Shown here piece after piece: positions 17,710 to 27,227 of a DNA stretch of 64,000 nt (positions are counted from its first letter, which is position 1; each line of letters starts with the position of its first letter). Source of the DNA: RUG11198 sp036342255 (GTDB lineage: Bacteria; Bacillota_I; Bacilli_A; RF39; UBA660); assembly GCA_036342255.1 (NCBI GenBank), contig JAZAUS010000011.1:5442-69441 (forward strand), written 5' to 3'. The notes beneath the pieces are model-generated. The model had not been told where the DNA came from and searched no databases. It was given only the letters and a program-made list of their open reading frames with translations. The translations under genes were made by a program, and so were the position numbers.

Positions 17710-18957
17710 TTTTAACCATTTTTTGCCATCAACAATTCTATTTGTTAGCATTGCTGAAGCACTATCTCCAACAACGTTTAGTATAGTGGCTGGTGAATCA
17801 ATAATAGTTGCTATTATAGTTAGGATAGGTAAAGCTGCTATTGGATAACCTAGCATAGTAATAATAAGCATCTCAGATATTGTTCCACCACCAATAGGCA
17901 CTGCTGTTACTAGTAAGGTAGCAATTAGGGCTATTCCCATAATTTTAATGATAGTAATATCTGTTATATCATTAAATAGATATACTAAGAACATTATTTT
18001 AAAGACACTACCTATTACTGATCCGTCTTTATGGAAACTAGTTCCTAAAGATACAGTTGTTTCAGCTATATCATCAGATATACCAATTTTTTTAGTGCAT
18101 TCTATATTAACTGGCATTGAAGCTGCTGATGAACAAGTTGCTAATGCTGTAAGTGTAGATGGTAAAATATTAGTCCAAAATCTTCTTATTCCTAATTTGC
18201 CAGCGCTTATATAGGCAAATAATGAATATATAATAAAGTAGAAAAAGATACAAGTTAATAAATATATAATAAATGTTTTGAAATAGCCTACGGCTATAGC
18301 ACCTCCAAAAGTTCCAACCATTGCTGCAAAATAACAACCTAAGCCAATTGGTGCATAATACATTATTAATTTAATAAAGTTCATTAAAACATCAGTCGAG
18401 GAATTAATTAAATTATATAATGGTTCTGCTTTTTCTTTTGACATACTCATAGCAATACCTACTAGCATAGATACAACAATTAATGCAATCATATTGTCTC
18501 GTGATAATAATTTTGCAAAATCATTAACTGAGACTGCTTGAACTGTTCTATTTAGAATGTCTAATTCTTCTTTTTCTGGAGCTTTATCATCTATTACTAA
18601 ACTTTCTTTAATTTTTTTACCATCTTTAGTATCAACTAATTTAAAAGTATAAGTACTTGCAACACCTATTAGTACTGCTACAATAGATGTTATTAAAAAT
18701 ACTATAAAAGTTGTTATTAGTATTTTGCCAATTCTTTTAGGTTCTCTCATCTTATAAATAGAAGATGTAATTGTAAGAAAGATTAAAGGTACTACTACTA
18801 TTAATAGCATATTTAAGAATAAGTCACCAAATGGACTTAAAATACTAGCTTTATCTTTCCATATTAATCCAACTATACCCCCAATAATTATTGATCCAAG
18901 TAAAATAAACGTAGATTTATAATTATTTAATTTATTTTTTTTCTTTGATTTTTTCAT
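17707..18957 (-). CDS. dicarboxylate/amino acid:cation symporter (DAACS family)
   Basis: The 416-residue product (from the ATG at 18957) has about eight transmembrane segments. It shows the family's conserved C-terminal features: a Ser-rich loop around TLTALATCSSAASMPVNI, VSLGTSFHKDGSV, and PIGGGTISEMLI with a terminal DSPATILNVVGDSASAML core. AAAGGAGATA overlaps the codons of an upstream in-frame ATG (18972), so the second ATG is the likely start. It transports glutamate, aspartate or C4-dicarboxylates, or a neutral amino acid, with Na+ or H+; the exact substrate cannot be told. Confidence 0.9.
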   Translation of the reverse strand: MKKSKKKNKLNNYKSTFILLGSIIIGGIVGLIWKDKASILSPFGDLFLNMLLIVVVPLIFLTITSSIYKMREPKRIGKILITTFIVFLITSIVAVLIGVASTYTFKLVDTKDGKKIKESLVIDDKAPEKEELDILNRTVQAVSVNDFAKLLSRDNMIALIVVSMLVGIAMSMSKEKAEPLYNLINSSTDVLMNFIKLIMYYAPIGLGCYFAAMVGTFGGAIAVGYFKTFIIYLLTCIFFYFIIYSLFAYISAGKLGIRRFWTNILPSTLTALATCSSAASMPVNIECTKKIGISDDIAETTVSLGTSFHKDGSVIGSVFKIMFLVYLFNDITDITIIKIMGIALIATLLVTAVPIGGGTISEMLIITMLGYPIAALPILTIIATIIDSPATILNVVGDSASAMLTNRIVDGKKWLK

Positions 18958-19107
18958 AATATCTCCTTTCATGATATAAGTATATTAATTGGTATTTTAT
19001 ATTGCTACTTAATTAACTCCACAAATTATAATAGCATTCCACACATATTCCACAAAAAATAGTTGATATATAGAAGAGTTAGTGCTATTATATTGGCAGG
19101 TGATAGT

Positions 19108-20619
19108 ATGAATTATGTAAAGTTGAATAATAATGATAATCATTTATCATTGGGGAATTTATTTAATGTTATAAAAAAGATATCTATTAATAAAACGAGT
19201 GCTATTCAAACGGAGATATTTTGTGTTATATTTGGTGTTGAAGATATTTCTGATACTACGGTTGGAAATTATTGTACGGGTTATAGAGCTATTGGTAGTA
19301 CTTATAAGCAAATATATTTAAATTATCGTAAGCATTATAAAGAGGATAAAAGTGTTTTAGTAAATACTATTAATAATTTATTATCAATTATAGATGGATA
19401 TATTTATAGTTATACTACTATTAAGGAATTAAATAATAATTCATCATTAAGAAAATTAGCTGTTCAATTAAATACATATGCAAAAAATGATTTATATGTA
19501 CCTAATAAATTAAAGAATGAATTATTAAATAGTCTTAAGAAAGAGAATTACTATGAATATATATCTTTAGTGTTGTTTTTTACTATTTTAGATAAGATAC
19601 AGCCTTTATATACTAAAGATATTGTTAATGAAACAATAGAAGAGATATTAACTAATACTAATATATCTGTAAATGATTTAAAGGATTACCTATTAATAAA
19701 ATTTAAAGAAGGGATAAGTTCTATTTCATCGTTAAAGAAATTAGCTAAGAATAATAATCCATATGCTTTGCATGAATTGGGTAATTTGGAATATAATGGT
19801 AGGATTATTGGGTATCCGAGATATGAAAAGGCATTTAATTATCATAAGAAAGCAGCATTATATAATCATCCTACTTCTTATTGGATGTTAGCACATATGA
19901 TTATTAATAAGAAGATAGGCTCTCTTAGTGATGATGATATTAAATTGGCTTTTGAATATATAAATAAAGCTATTTCTTTAAATAGTATATCTGCTATTAA
20001 TACATTAGGGTTATGTTATTTAAATGGTTATACTAAGAATAGGAAGAAGGATATTGATAAGGCTATTAATTGTTTTAAGAAAGCAGCTAATAAGAAGTAT
20101 GTTTATGCTTATAATAATTTAGGTAAAATATATGAAGAAGAAGGTAATTATGAGAAAGCATATGAGTATTATGAAAAGAGTGCTTTAGAAGAGGAAAGTT
20201 GGGCATGTAATAAGTTAGGCTTATTTTATTTAAATGGTATATATGTGGATAAAAATATTATTAAGGCATTTGAATATTTTAATATAGGTGCTAATTCTTC
20301 TATTGATACTTTATGTAAATGGAATATATATAATTTAGTAAAATATTATTATTTAGATGGGAATAGTTCTATAGGTATAGAGAAGAATATAAAGAAATCT
20401 CTTGAGTTATTAAGTATTATTAAAGATTTTAAACCAGCTTATGAATTATATTTAGAATGTTATTATAGATTATATTTATCTAATAAATCTAAAGAGAATT
20501 TAGATAAGGTTAATGAATATTTGAGATTATTGAATGATGAATTAGATGATGAAAAAAAGAAGGAGATAAGTGATAGATTAAAAAAAATATATAAGGATAA
20601 GATAAATATAATTTTATAA
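19108..20619 (+). CDS. Sel1/TPR-repeat protein
   Basis: ATG 19108 is chosen for its AGGTGATAGT ribosome site; the frame is open 45 bases further upstream. The 503-residue protein has an N-terminal helical domain of about 150 residues, then from about residue 220 at least five Sel1-like repeats of 36-38 residues (ALHELGNLEYNG, AINTLGLCYLNGY, AYNNLGKIYEEEGNYEKAYEYY, ACNKLGLFYLNGIYV). These form a superhelix that binds other proteins. No enzymatic domain is seen. Confidence 0.8.
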   Translation: MNYVKLNNNDNHLSLGNLFNVIKKISINKTSAIQTEIFCVIFGVEDISDTTVGNYCTGYRAIGSTYKQIYLNYRKHYKEDKSVLVNTINNLLSIIDGYIYSYTTIKELNNNSSLRKLAVQLNTYAKNDLYVPNKLKNELLNSLKKENYYEYISLVLFFTILDKIQPLYTKDIVNETIEEILTNTNISVNDLKDYLLIKFKEGISSISSLKKLAKNNNPYALHELGNLEYNGRIIGYPRYEKAFNYHKKAALYNHPTSYWMLAHMIINKKIGSLSDDDIKLAFEYINKAISLNSISAINTLGLCYLNGYTKNRKKDIDKAINCFKKAANKKYVYAYNNLGKIYEEEGNYEKAYEYYEKSALEEESWACNKLGLFYLNGIYVDKNIIKAFEYFNIGANSSIDTLCKWNIYNLVKYYYLDGNSSIGIEKNIKKSLELLSIIKDFKPAYELYLECYYRLYLSNKSKENLDKVNEYLRLLNDELDDEKKKEISDRLKKIYKDKINIIL

Positions 20620-20646
20620 TATGTTATAATTGTATAGAGGTTAGAT

Positions 20647-21102
20647 ATGGAAATAATTGATATTGGGAAAGTAGATAGTTTTTTAGAAGAATATATTTAT
20701 TTATGTAGTTTGGAATGGGGAAAGAGAAGAACTAAAGAAGAATTAAATGATTATGTTAAGAAAAAGAAAATAAAAATACTTGATGATGAGAGAGTATTAA
20801 GAATTTTGGGACTTGTTAGTGATGGAATATTAATAGGATTTGTATCATTATTAGTTTATGATGGATGTTATAGAAAAGATTTAACTCCTTGGTATGCTAC
20901 TATGTATGTAAAAAAAGAATATCGTAATAAGGGATATTCTAAAATATTAAATGATGCTATTATAAATGAAGCTTATAAATTAGGTTATGATAAAGTATAT
21001 TTAAAAACTAGTTTAGTTAATTATTATGAGAAATTTGGAGCTATTTATATAGAAAAGCTTTATAATGATGAGAGTTTGTATTATATAGATTTAAATAAAT
21101 AA
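20647..21102 (+). CDS. GNAT-family acetyltransferase
   Basis: The 151-residue protein follows GNAT order: GFVSLLVYDG strand, ATMYVKKEYRNKGYSKILND as the acetyl-CoA-binding V-x-x-x-x-R-x-x-G-x-S/G segment, and YLKTSLVNYYEKFGA as the late strand and helix. The pyrophosphate loop reads RNKGYS. The substrate is unknown. AGAGG is just before the start. Confidence 0.8.
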   Translation: MEIIDIGKVDSFLEEYIYLCSLEWGKRRTKEELNDYVKKKKIKILDDERVLRILGLVSDGILIGFVSLLVYDGCYRKDLTPWYATMYVKKEYRNKGYSKILNDAIINEAYKLGYDKVYLKTSLVNYYEKFGAIYIEKLYNDESLYYIDLNK

Positions 21103-21188
21103 TAGGGATAAATTTGAAGAATTTAAGAATATATCTTTTAAGAATGGGCAATGCTATTTATGTATTAATAAATATTGGAAGAAATAAT

Positions 21189-21217
21189 AAAAAGACTAGA
21201 ATAATCTAGTCTTTTTT
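21189..21217 (+). terminator. intrinsic terminator
   Basis: AAAAGACTAGA pairs with TCTAGTCTTTT and continues in Ts. A member of the GACTAG stem family. Confidence 0.85.
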
Positions 21218-21274
21218 ATGATATAATATATTTAGAAAATATATTGTTTAAAATATTATATAGGGAGTTAAGAT

Positions 21275-21751
21275 ATGGAATATGATAAGATTGTAAAGAG
21301 TAGTATGATAGAAGAATATTCAAGGCAAATAGTTGGTTGGAAATATGAAGATGAATATGATGTATATAATTATCCATCATATGAAGAATGTATAGAGAAA
21401 GATTATAGTATTACAAGAAGAGATAGATGGGATAATTATATAGTATATTCTATTGATGGGGAAGTAATATTTTATGTATATATGATAATTATGAATAATA
21501 ATAAAGTATATGTAGGTTTTAGTTTAAAACCTGATTATTGTAGTAAGGGATTGGGTAATTATTTTTTAAAAGATTGTGTTATAGAGATTAAAAATAGATA
21601 TCCAGATTTAGTTTTGTTTGTAGAAGTTAGGAGTTGGAATAATAGGGCTATTAAGGCAGTTAAGAAAATAGGATTTAAAATTAAGGATACAGTTTTGTTA
21701 ATGGATAGGTTTGGTGATGAATTAGAATATATTGAAATGGAGATTGATTAG
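21275..21751 (+). CDS. GNAT-family acetyltransferase
   Basis: The 158-residue protein has VGFSLKPDYCSKGLGNYFLKDC (acetyl-CoA loop CSKGLG) and FVEVRSWNNRAIKAVKKIGFK, the typical RimJ/RimL-like motif B with N-x-R-A-x-K-x-x-x-K-x-G-F. AGGGAG lies upstream. It is followed after 21 bases by a TTG-initiated gene. Substrate unknown. Confidence 0.85.
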   Translation: MEYDKIVKSSMIEEYSRQIVGWKYEDEYDVYNYPSYEECIEKDYSITRRDRWDNYIVYSIDGEVIFYVYMIIMNNNKVYVGFSLKPDYCSKGLGNYFLKDCVIEIKNRYPDLVLFVEVRSWNNRAIKAVKKIGFKIKDTVLLMDRFGDELEYIEMEID

Positions 21752-21772
21752 TATAAGTTAGGAGGTGTTAAA

Positions 21773-22546
21773 TTGTATAAAGAATTATATGCTTTACTTA
21801 GATTGTATCAAGATAAAGAATTAGATGATGAATTTATAAATAAAGCATTTGATATAATGATGAAATATGAAAATTTAGATAATTATATTAATGATATTAT
21901 ATTAGTTGATGATATAAATAATTCTTTAGGTTCATATCATAATGAAGATCATATAATTAAAATAAATAAAAATAAAATTAATAACGAAGAATTAATTCTT
22001 AATAAAAAACTTGTAGTACTACAAGTCTTGCGTTATGGATTTGAACATGCTAAAAATTTACAAAGAATATATGAAAGAAATAATGATATAGAGACTAAAG
22101 TAGTTAGATATTCTTTAATTGAATATGCTATTAAACATAATTTGTATTATGGTTTTGGTTTAGATAAGGTAGATCCTCTATTGTTAAGAACTAATTATAT
22201 TATGAATTATGATATAGATCCGGCAGGTAGAATTGTAGGAATTAAATCATGGAAGTTTATGGTTAATTTACTTAAGAATCAAAGATGTACTAATGATTTG
22301 TTAATGGCTAGAAGTATGCTTTATTATTCATATATTAAAGGGTATAAAGATAATGGTTTCTATTTAGAGGCACCAACATATAATTATTTATTAATGTCAG
22401 GTTTATATCATGAATACTATTTATTAAAAAAACAATTTGATAAAAGTAAGTATAGTCTTGATACTAGATTGTTATGTGGATTACCAATATCATATGAAGA
22501 ATATAATGAAAGTACTTTAGCTAAAGCTAGATTAAGAAAAAAATAA
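21773..22546 (+). CDS. hypothetical protein (TTG start)
   Basis: GGAGGTG at 21761-21767 lies just before TTG 21773 with correct spacing, and no ATG near it is better placed, so the TTG start is well supported. The 257-residue product is helix-rich with a short GLDKVDPLLLRTNYIMNYDIDP segment. No motif is recognised and there are no membrane segments. It is probably in an operon with the HELTH protein after it (gap 16 bases). Confidence 0.7.
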   Translation: MYKELYALLRLYQDKELDDEFINKAFDIMMKYENLDNYINDIILVDDINNSLGSYHNEDHIIKINKNKINNEELILNKKLVVLQVLRYGFEHAKNLQRIYERNNDIETKVVRYSLIEYAIKHNLYYGFGLDKVDPLLLRTNYIMNYDIDPAGRIVGIKSWKFMVNLLKNQRCTNDLLMARSMLYYSYIKGYKDNGFYLEAPTYNYLLMSGLYHEYYLLKKQFDKSKYSLDTRLLCGLPISYEEYNESTLAKARLRKK

Positions 22547-22562
22547 TATATGGAGTGATGAT

Positions 22563-23588
22563 ATGCAAATAGAAGGATTTAGAAAAATAGAACTTAAAGA
22601 TATGATTGAATCTAAAAAACGAAATTTGTTTAGTATGGTTGATAGAAATTCTAATTTATCATTAATAGAAAGTGATAGTTTTTTGAATGAGCTAAATAAT
22701 TATATTTGGTATGTAATGAAAAGAGATATTCCATATAAATCTCTTGTGGTTAGAAAAGAAGTGGTAGAATATATAACTGATTATTTATCATATGCTAAAC
22801 AAAAGGGTTATATTACTAATAATAATGTATTAAATGTTTTAAAAAAAATAATTATATCTACTGGTTCTATTAAAGAATTAAATGATCCTTTTTTAGAAGG
22901 GGAGGCTAGTGAATATTATTTAAAATTTAATTTTGAAAATAGTAATTTTAAATTGCATATGAAACATATAATATTTCATGAATTAACTCATGTTATTGCT
23001 CCTGTTAATAATCAAAGTTTAGGTAAATATACAAGAAAATATGTAGATAATAAAAATGATGACAATAATGAATTTCATACTGTAAAGAGAAATGATGATT
23101 ATGATTATACTACAATTATTTCTAATAATATGATTTCTTTTTTAAAAGAGATAATTGCTGAGGCAACTGCTTGTGATTTAGCGCAAACATATCAACCTTC
23201 AAAAGAAATATTGTTGCCTAATACTGATCTTTGTAGTGATTGGGTAGTTTTAAATAATAAATCATATCAACAAGTTGGATATGAATTTTTAAAAACTGTA
23301 TATGATATATATGATGAACGTGAATTATTTAAAAAAATAACATTAGATGCAATTAATAATCAAGATATATGTTTAAAAATATTAAAAAGATATCAAAAGA
23401 TGAATCCATTACATTGGAAGGATGATTTGCATAAAATAACAACAATTTTAGGGAATTTAACAGTTAATCATAATCTTGGCGCTAGAGAAATTAGTGAAGC
23501 AAGAATATTAATGGAGAAGTATGTTAGAACAAACGATAATAGTAATAGTGTTAGTAACAGTAATAGTAATGGTAGAAGAAGAATTTAA
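22563..23588 (+). CDS. HExxH-motif putative zinc metalloprotease
   Basis: The 341-residue protein contains HELTH (residues 139-143) and, about 60 residues later, EIIAEATACDLA, whose Glu could be the third zinc ligand of a gluzincin-type site. There is no signal peptide. The C-terminus ends in a Ser/Asn/Gly-rich tail. Its general plan (helical N-terminus, HExxH, later Glu helix) resembles the broken gene at 13397-15001. Function unknown. Confidence 0.7.
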   Translation: MQIEGFRKIELKDMIESKKRNLFSMVDRNSNLSLIESDSFLNELNNYIWYVMKRDIPYKSLVVRKEVVEYITDYLSYAKQKGYITNNNVLNVLKKIIISTGSIKELNDPFLEGEASEYYLKFNFENSNFKLHMKHIIFHELTHVIAPVNNQSLGKYTRKYVDNKNDDNNEFHTVKRNDDYDYTTIISNNMISFLKEIIAEATACDLAQTYQPSKEILLPNTDLCSDWVVLNNKSYQQVGYEFLKTVYDIYDERELFKKITLDAINNQDICLKILKRYQKMNPLHWKDDLHKITTILGNLTVNHNLGAREISEARILMEKYVRTNDNSNSVSNSNSNGRRRI

Positions 23589-23701
23589 GTGGTTTAATAG
23601 TTATTAGGTTGATAATAAATTATATTGACAATTAGAAAAATAAATATATAATATATTTTGTCAATAATTGTTATAATAATTATTAATTAGAGGGTGGTTT
23701 T

Positions 23702-24802
23702 ATGGGGAAAAATAAAGTTAAGAAAAGAAATAATTTATATAATGTACTTGATTATATATTAGATATTTATTGTGATGGAAAGGTAGATAATAGAGTTTAT
23801 TTTATTTCTAGTATTGATAAAAAACATAATTTTGGATGCTCTTGTCCTGTTATGTTAATAAGGGATATGGGTAATTATTTTGAGATAGTGTTTACGGGTA
23901 ATTTTGGTAATTTTACATTTAGAACTATAGATTATACGATTAGAGTTAATAAAGATGATGAAGTGGTACATGATATATCTTCTCCTAATAATTTATTAGA
24001 AAAAATTATAAATTATATAGAAGGAGATTTATATAAAGGAGCACTTGAATTAGATTCAAATAGAAAAGCAGATAGAATTAAGGAGGAGAATAAAAGAAAA
24101 ATGAATCCTAATATTGTTAGATATACTGAGATGGTAAAAGAGATATTATTTGGATTAGGAACGGTTGACTGGCAGAATTCTTCTTATTATGATAGTTTTC
24201 AAAAGTGTGTGTATAATGGTTACGGATTAAGTATTGCTTCATATTATTTGCCTAATTATAAATTTGAAAATGAATATAATGGGTGTTTAACTGATGATAT
24301 TAAAGATTATATGAATAGTATAAGTATATCTTATAAAGATCGTTTAGTTTTTGATACAGAAATGAATATTTATAATAAAGGAATTTGGGAACAAATTTTG
24401 ATTGAATTGTATGATAAACTTCCTATATTAAAATTACAAAAAGATAATAGATTTAAAGTTAATTTGCATGGGAGAGAATTAGTGGATGATGTTATCAATC
24501 CATTGCTTTATAGGGGGGTAAATAAAATAGATGATTTAGAAATACATAATTATGGAAAGAAAACTGATAGAATTAATAATTGTGGTTCTTATGAAGATGA
24601 TTATCATTATTCTGTGATTAAAAATGGTAAAGAAGTTTTTCATATTATATATAATGATAAGCGTGATTATTCAGTTTATAAATATATTCCAGGTGAATGG
24701 GAGAATAGGTTAAGAAATTATTTGGTTGATTATGATATTTGGAAAAAACAAAAGGATGAAGAAGATGGTCTTGAATTTATAAGACAGTTAAAAAATAAGT
24801 AA
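23702..24802 (+). CDS. hypothetical protein
   Basis: A 366-residue protein that I do not recognise. It is mixed alpha/beta with many aromatic and Asp residues, no membrane segment, no signal peptide and no catalytic signature. GAGGGTGG precedes the ATG. It stands alone between an AT-rich promoter region (TATAATAATT near 23670) and a terminator. Confidence 0.65.
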   Translation: MGKNKVKKRNNLYNVLDYILDIYCDGKVDNRVYFISSIDKKHNFGCSCPVMLIRDMGNYFEIVFTGNFGNFTFRTIDYTIRVNKDDEVVHDISSPNNLLEKIINYIEGDLYKGALELDSNRKADRIKEENKRKMNPNIVRYTEMVKEILFGLGTVDWQNSSYYDSFQKCVYNGYGLSIASYYLPNYKFENEYNGCLTDDIKDYMNSISISYKDRLVFDTEMNIYNKGIWEQILIELYDKLPILKLQKDNRFKVNLHGRELVDDVINPLLYRGVNKIDDLEIHNYGKKTDRINNCGSYEDDYHYSVIKNGKEVFHIIYNDKRDYSVYKYIPGEWENRLRNYLVDYDIWKKQKDEEDGLEFIRQLKNK

Positions 24803-24836
24803 TTATACAGAATAAAGTGGTTTATAGAAGATTGTA

Positions 24837-24868
24837 AAAAAAGACTAGTTTGAACTAGTTTTTTTTGA
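24837..24868 (+). terminator. intrinsic terminator
   Basis: A GACTAGTT/AACTAGTT-type stem with a long T tract. A slightly diverged member of the GACTAG family, lacking the TC of the 3' arm. Confidence 0.8.
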
Positions 24869-24895
24869 TATAATTATGTAGGGAGGATGTAGAAT

Positions 24896-25426
24896 ATGAG
24901 AATATTTGTTGGTTCTTCATCAAATGATAATATGCCAAAGAAGTATATGGATGATTGTAAAGAATTGTTAGAAGTATTATTAAAAGATAATGATTTGGTA
25001 TTTGGGGCTAAGAATAATAGTTTGATGGGTATATCATATGAGATTGCTAAAAAGAATGGAAGACAAGTTATTGGAATGTGTCCAGAAATATATAAATCTA
25101 GTTTAGATGATTTAGACTGTGATGAAGTAGTGGTAACAAATTCAATAATGGATAGTACTATGAAGTTATATAAAAATTGTGATGTTATGATATTGTTGCC
25201 TGGTGGTTATGGAACTATATATGAATTTTTTACAGCTAATTATTGTAAGATTTGTAATGAGATAGATATACCAATAATAGTATATAATTCTTGTGGCTTT
25301 TATGATAAATTATTATCTTTTATAGATGATGTTAATAATTTAAAATTAATTAGAGATAAAGAAAAAGATAAATATGTAGTTGCTAATAATATAGAAGATG
25401 TAGTAAAATATTTAAAAATTAATTAA
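24896..25426 (+). CDS. LOG-family (lysine decarboxylase-like) protein, putative nucleotide phosphoribohydrolase
   Basis: The 176-residue protein has a Rossmann-like N-terminus (MRIFVGSSSN, LVFGAKNNSLMGISYEIA) and the LOG signature PGGYGTIYEFFTA. LOG proteins cleave the N-glycosidic bond of nucleoside 5'-monophosphates, and related SLOG domains bind nucleotides. It lies 11 bases before a deoxyribosyltransferase-like gene, suggesting a shared nucleotide-related task. Confidence 0.8.
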   Translation: MRIFVGSSSNDNMPKKYMDDCKELLEVLLKDNDLVFGAKNNSLMGISYEIAKKNGRQVIGMCPEIYKSSLDDLDCDEVVVTNSIMDSTMKLYKNCDVMILLPGGYGTIYEFFTANYCKICNEIDIPIIVYNSCGFYDKLLSFIDDVNNLKLIRDKEKDKYVVANNIEDVVKYLKIN

Positions 25427-25437
25427 GGAGGAATATT

Positions 25438-25884
25438 ATGGAATATAAGAATGAATTTTTTATAGCAGGAAAAACTAGAAATAAAGATTATATATTAAAG
25501 ATATGTGATATATTTGATAAATATAATATATCTTATTATTGCTTTATAAAGAATGATGGAACTATGAATAGTTATGGGGAGGAATCTCAAACAGAAGATG
25601 AAAAGATGAAAATATTTGAAGATTTAGATTTAAAAAGCGATATTGTTTTAAAGATATTTAATGAAGATTTAGATGAAGAAAAAGCAGCTAAGAATTTTTT
25701 ATTAGTTTTACCAGCTGGTAAATCTGGTCATATAGAAGCTGGTATTGCATATGGGATGGATAAGAAATGCTATGCAATAGGAGAATATGATGCTACTGAT
25801 TCATTATATAACATATTCGATATAATTTTTGAAAATGAAGAACAATTAGAAGAGTTTTTAAAAGAATATGGTAAAGAGGAATAG
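25438..25884 (+). CDS. nucleoside 2-deoxyribosyltransferase-like protein
   Basis: A 148-residue protein with FFIAGKTRN at the start, an acidic middle, and FLLVLPAGKSGHIEAGIAYGMDKKCYAIGE, the D/P-x-G-x-x-x-E-x-G pattern of the nucleoside deoxyribosyltransferase / Sir2-LOG-like fold. The Glu in HIEAGIA matches the catalytic Glu position. Many short relatives have no proven activity. It sits in an operon with the LOG protein and the anchored protein after it. Confidence 0.7.
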   Translation: MEYKNEFFIAGKTRNKDYILKICDIFDKYNISYYCFIKNDGTMNSYGEESQTEDEKMKIFEDLDLKSDIVLKIFNEDLDEEKAAKNFLLVLPAGKSGHIEAGIAYGMDKKCYAIGEYDATDSLYNIFDIIFENEEQLEEFLKEYGKEE

Positions 25885-25885
25885 A

Positions 25886-26452
25886 ATGAATAAAAAGAAA
25901 AAAGTAATTATATTAACATTTATTGTAATAGTAGGAATACTACTACTTATATTTACTATTAATAAATATTTATTACATCATAATATAAAGTTAGATGAGA
26001 TTAAACAGTTTAATATAGAGATGAATGGATATAGTATAGGTATTAGTTCTAGAAAAGATGTTACTAAAATATCATCTTCAAGTTATGAAACTTCATTTGA
26101 AATTATTGATGAAGATGATCATTATAGAAATTTATATAAAGTTAATTTTGCAAATATAGAATTATTTGATGAAAATAAAGATGATTTTATTGATGATATT
26201 GAAAGACCTGAAGTATTAAATGTTGATGGGAAACGATTTGAGTATTATTTTAATAAAAGTGTTGGGTTTGATAATTATGCTACTATATATTATATATTAC
26301 CAGATAAGAAAGGTCGTTTAGTTATAGAAGTAGTAGGTACTAGTATATATACTTTTTCTGGAGAACAAATTAAGACAATGCCAAAAGTTGATAAAGATGT
26401 AATGGAATCTGAAGAATTAGCTATAATACTAAATTTTACTATAAATCAATAA
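25886..26452 (+). CDS. membrane-anchored hypothetical protein
   Basis: ATG 25886 is chosen; it follows AAAGAGG and avoids the overlap of the 25868 start. The 188-residue product has a hydrophobic anchor at residues 6-28 and an external domain rich in Asp, Ser and Tyr. It may be the last gene of the LOG operon. Function unknown. Confidence 0.65.
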   Translation: MNKKKKVIILTFIVIVGILLLIFTINKYLLHHNIKLDEIKQFNIEMNGYSIGISSRKDVTKISSSSYETSFEIIDEDDHYRNLYKVNFANIELFDENKDDFIDDIERPEVLNVDGKRFEYYFNKSVGFDNYATIYYILPDKKGRLVIEVVGTSIYTFSGEQIKTMPKVDKDVMESEELAIILNFTINQ

Positions 26453-26460
26453 TGCTATTA

Positions 26461-26489
26461 AAAAAAGACTAGATTATCTAGTCTTTTTG
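26461..26489. terminator. bidirectional intrinsic terminator
   Basis: AAAAAGACTAGA pairs with TCTAGTCTTTTT. It lies between convergent genes and overlaps the 3' end of the - strand channel gene. A member of the GACTAG family. Confidence 0.85.
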
Positions 26490-27088
26490 AATATATATTT
26501 TTTAGTATTTTTAACTTCAATATCTTTAGTTATATACCAAATAAATAGTGAACCTATAAAATTACCTATGATACATATTATTATTGATGAATGGAATGTT
26601 CTTGCTGCTCCTAGTGTTATTATATTAGCAATACAGTGTTGAAAGCCACAAAAGATAAATAATGGTATTCCATAGATGATTCCTAATGGAGTGTTCTTTT
26701 TATACATGTATACGGCTATATACATTATTATTCCACAGAGAATACTTTTTATGAAAAATGCTAAGGAGAATTCCCATGTTTTGACTTTAGTAATAGCATT
26801 TTTCATGATAATGGGATCGGTTATGGAAAATAATAATCCAAATATATAACCTGCTATTAAGTTGACAATTAAGATTATTAATAAATCTGTTATCTTTATT
26901 TTATCTTGAAATAAGAAACCACATTTACCAGTAAATAAATTTAGTCCCATGTAACATACTCCTAATAGTCCTAAAGCAAATATTATAGGGCCTATTGGTT
27001 CACCTAATTTAAGTAAGGCATAGTTACCTAGACTTATTAATAATGAAGCAGCTATACTTTTATTTATTAATTCTTTCTTTTCTTTCAT
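26474..27088 (-). CDS. formate/nitrite transporter (FNT) family channel, short form
   Basis: The 204-residue protein has six hydrophobic segments. It shows the FNT repeats: an N-terminal SIAASLLISLGNYALL, LNLFTGKCGFLFQ after segment 2, and GFQHCIANIITLGAA, in which His lies where FNT channels have the conserved pore His. It is about 60 residues shorter than FocA/NirC. The substrate could be formate, nitrite or hydrosulfide. The divergent region at 27089-27227 is AT-rich and holds the promoters for both directions. Confidence 0.75.
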   Translation of the reverse strand: MKEKKELINKSIAASLLISLGNYALLKLGEPIGPIIFALGLLGVCYMGLNLFTGKCGFLFQDKIKITDLLIILIVNLIAGYIFGLLFSITDPIIMKNAITKVKTWEFSLAFFIKSILCGIIMYIAVYMYKKNTPLGIIYGIPLFIFCGFQHCIANIITLGAARTFHSSIIICIIGNFIGSLFIWYITKDIEVKNTKKYIFKKTR

Positions 27089-27227
27089 ATTATACCTCCT
27101 ATAATGATTATAACAAATTTTTTAAAAATATAATATACAATTATTTAATAATATTATTGTAATTGTTTATTGTATGGTATAATTAAATTGTTAATACAAT
27201 TATATAGATTTTGGAATAATAATAATT

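Noticed and set aside
21103..21185. Possible remnant coding stretch (about 25 codons) between the first GNAT gene and its terminator
   Set aside because: It reads plausibly in one frame (ending KYWKK) but has no start or ribosome site and is too short to assign; it may be a decayed tail of the GNAT gene.
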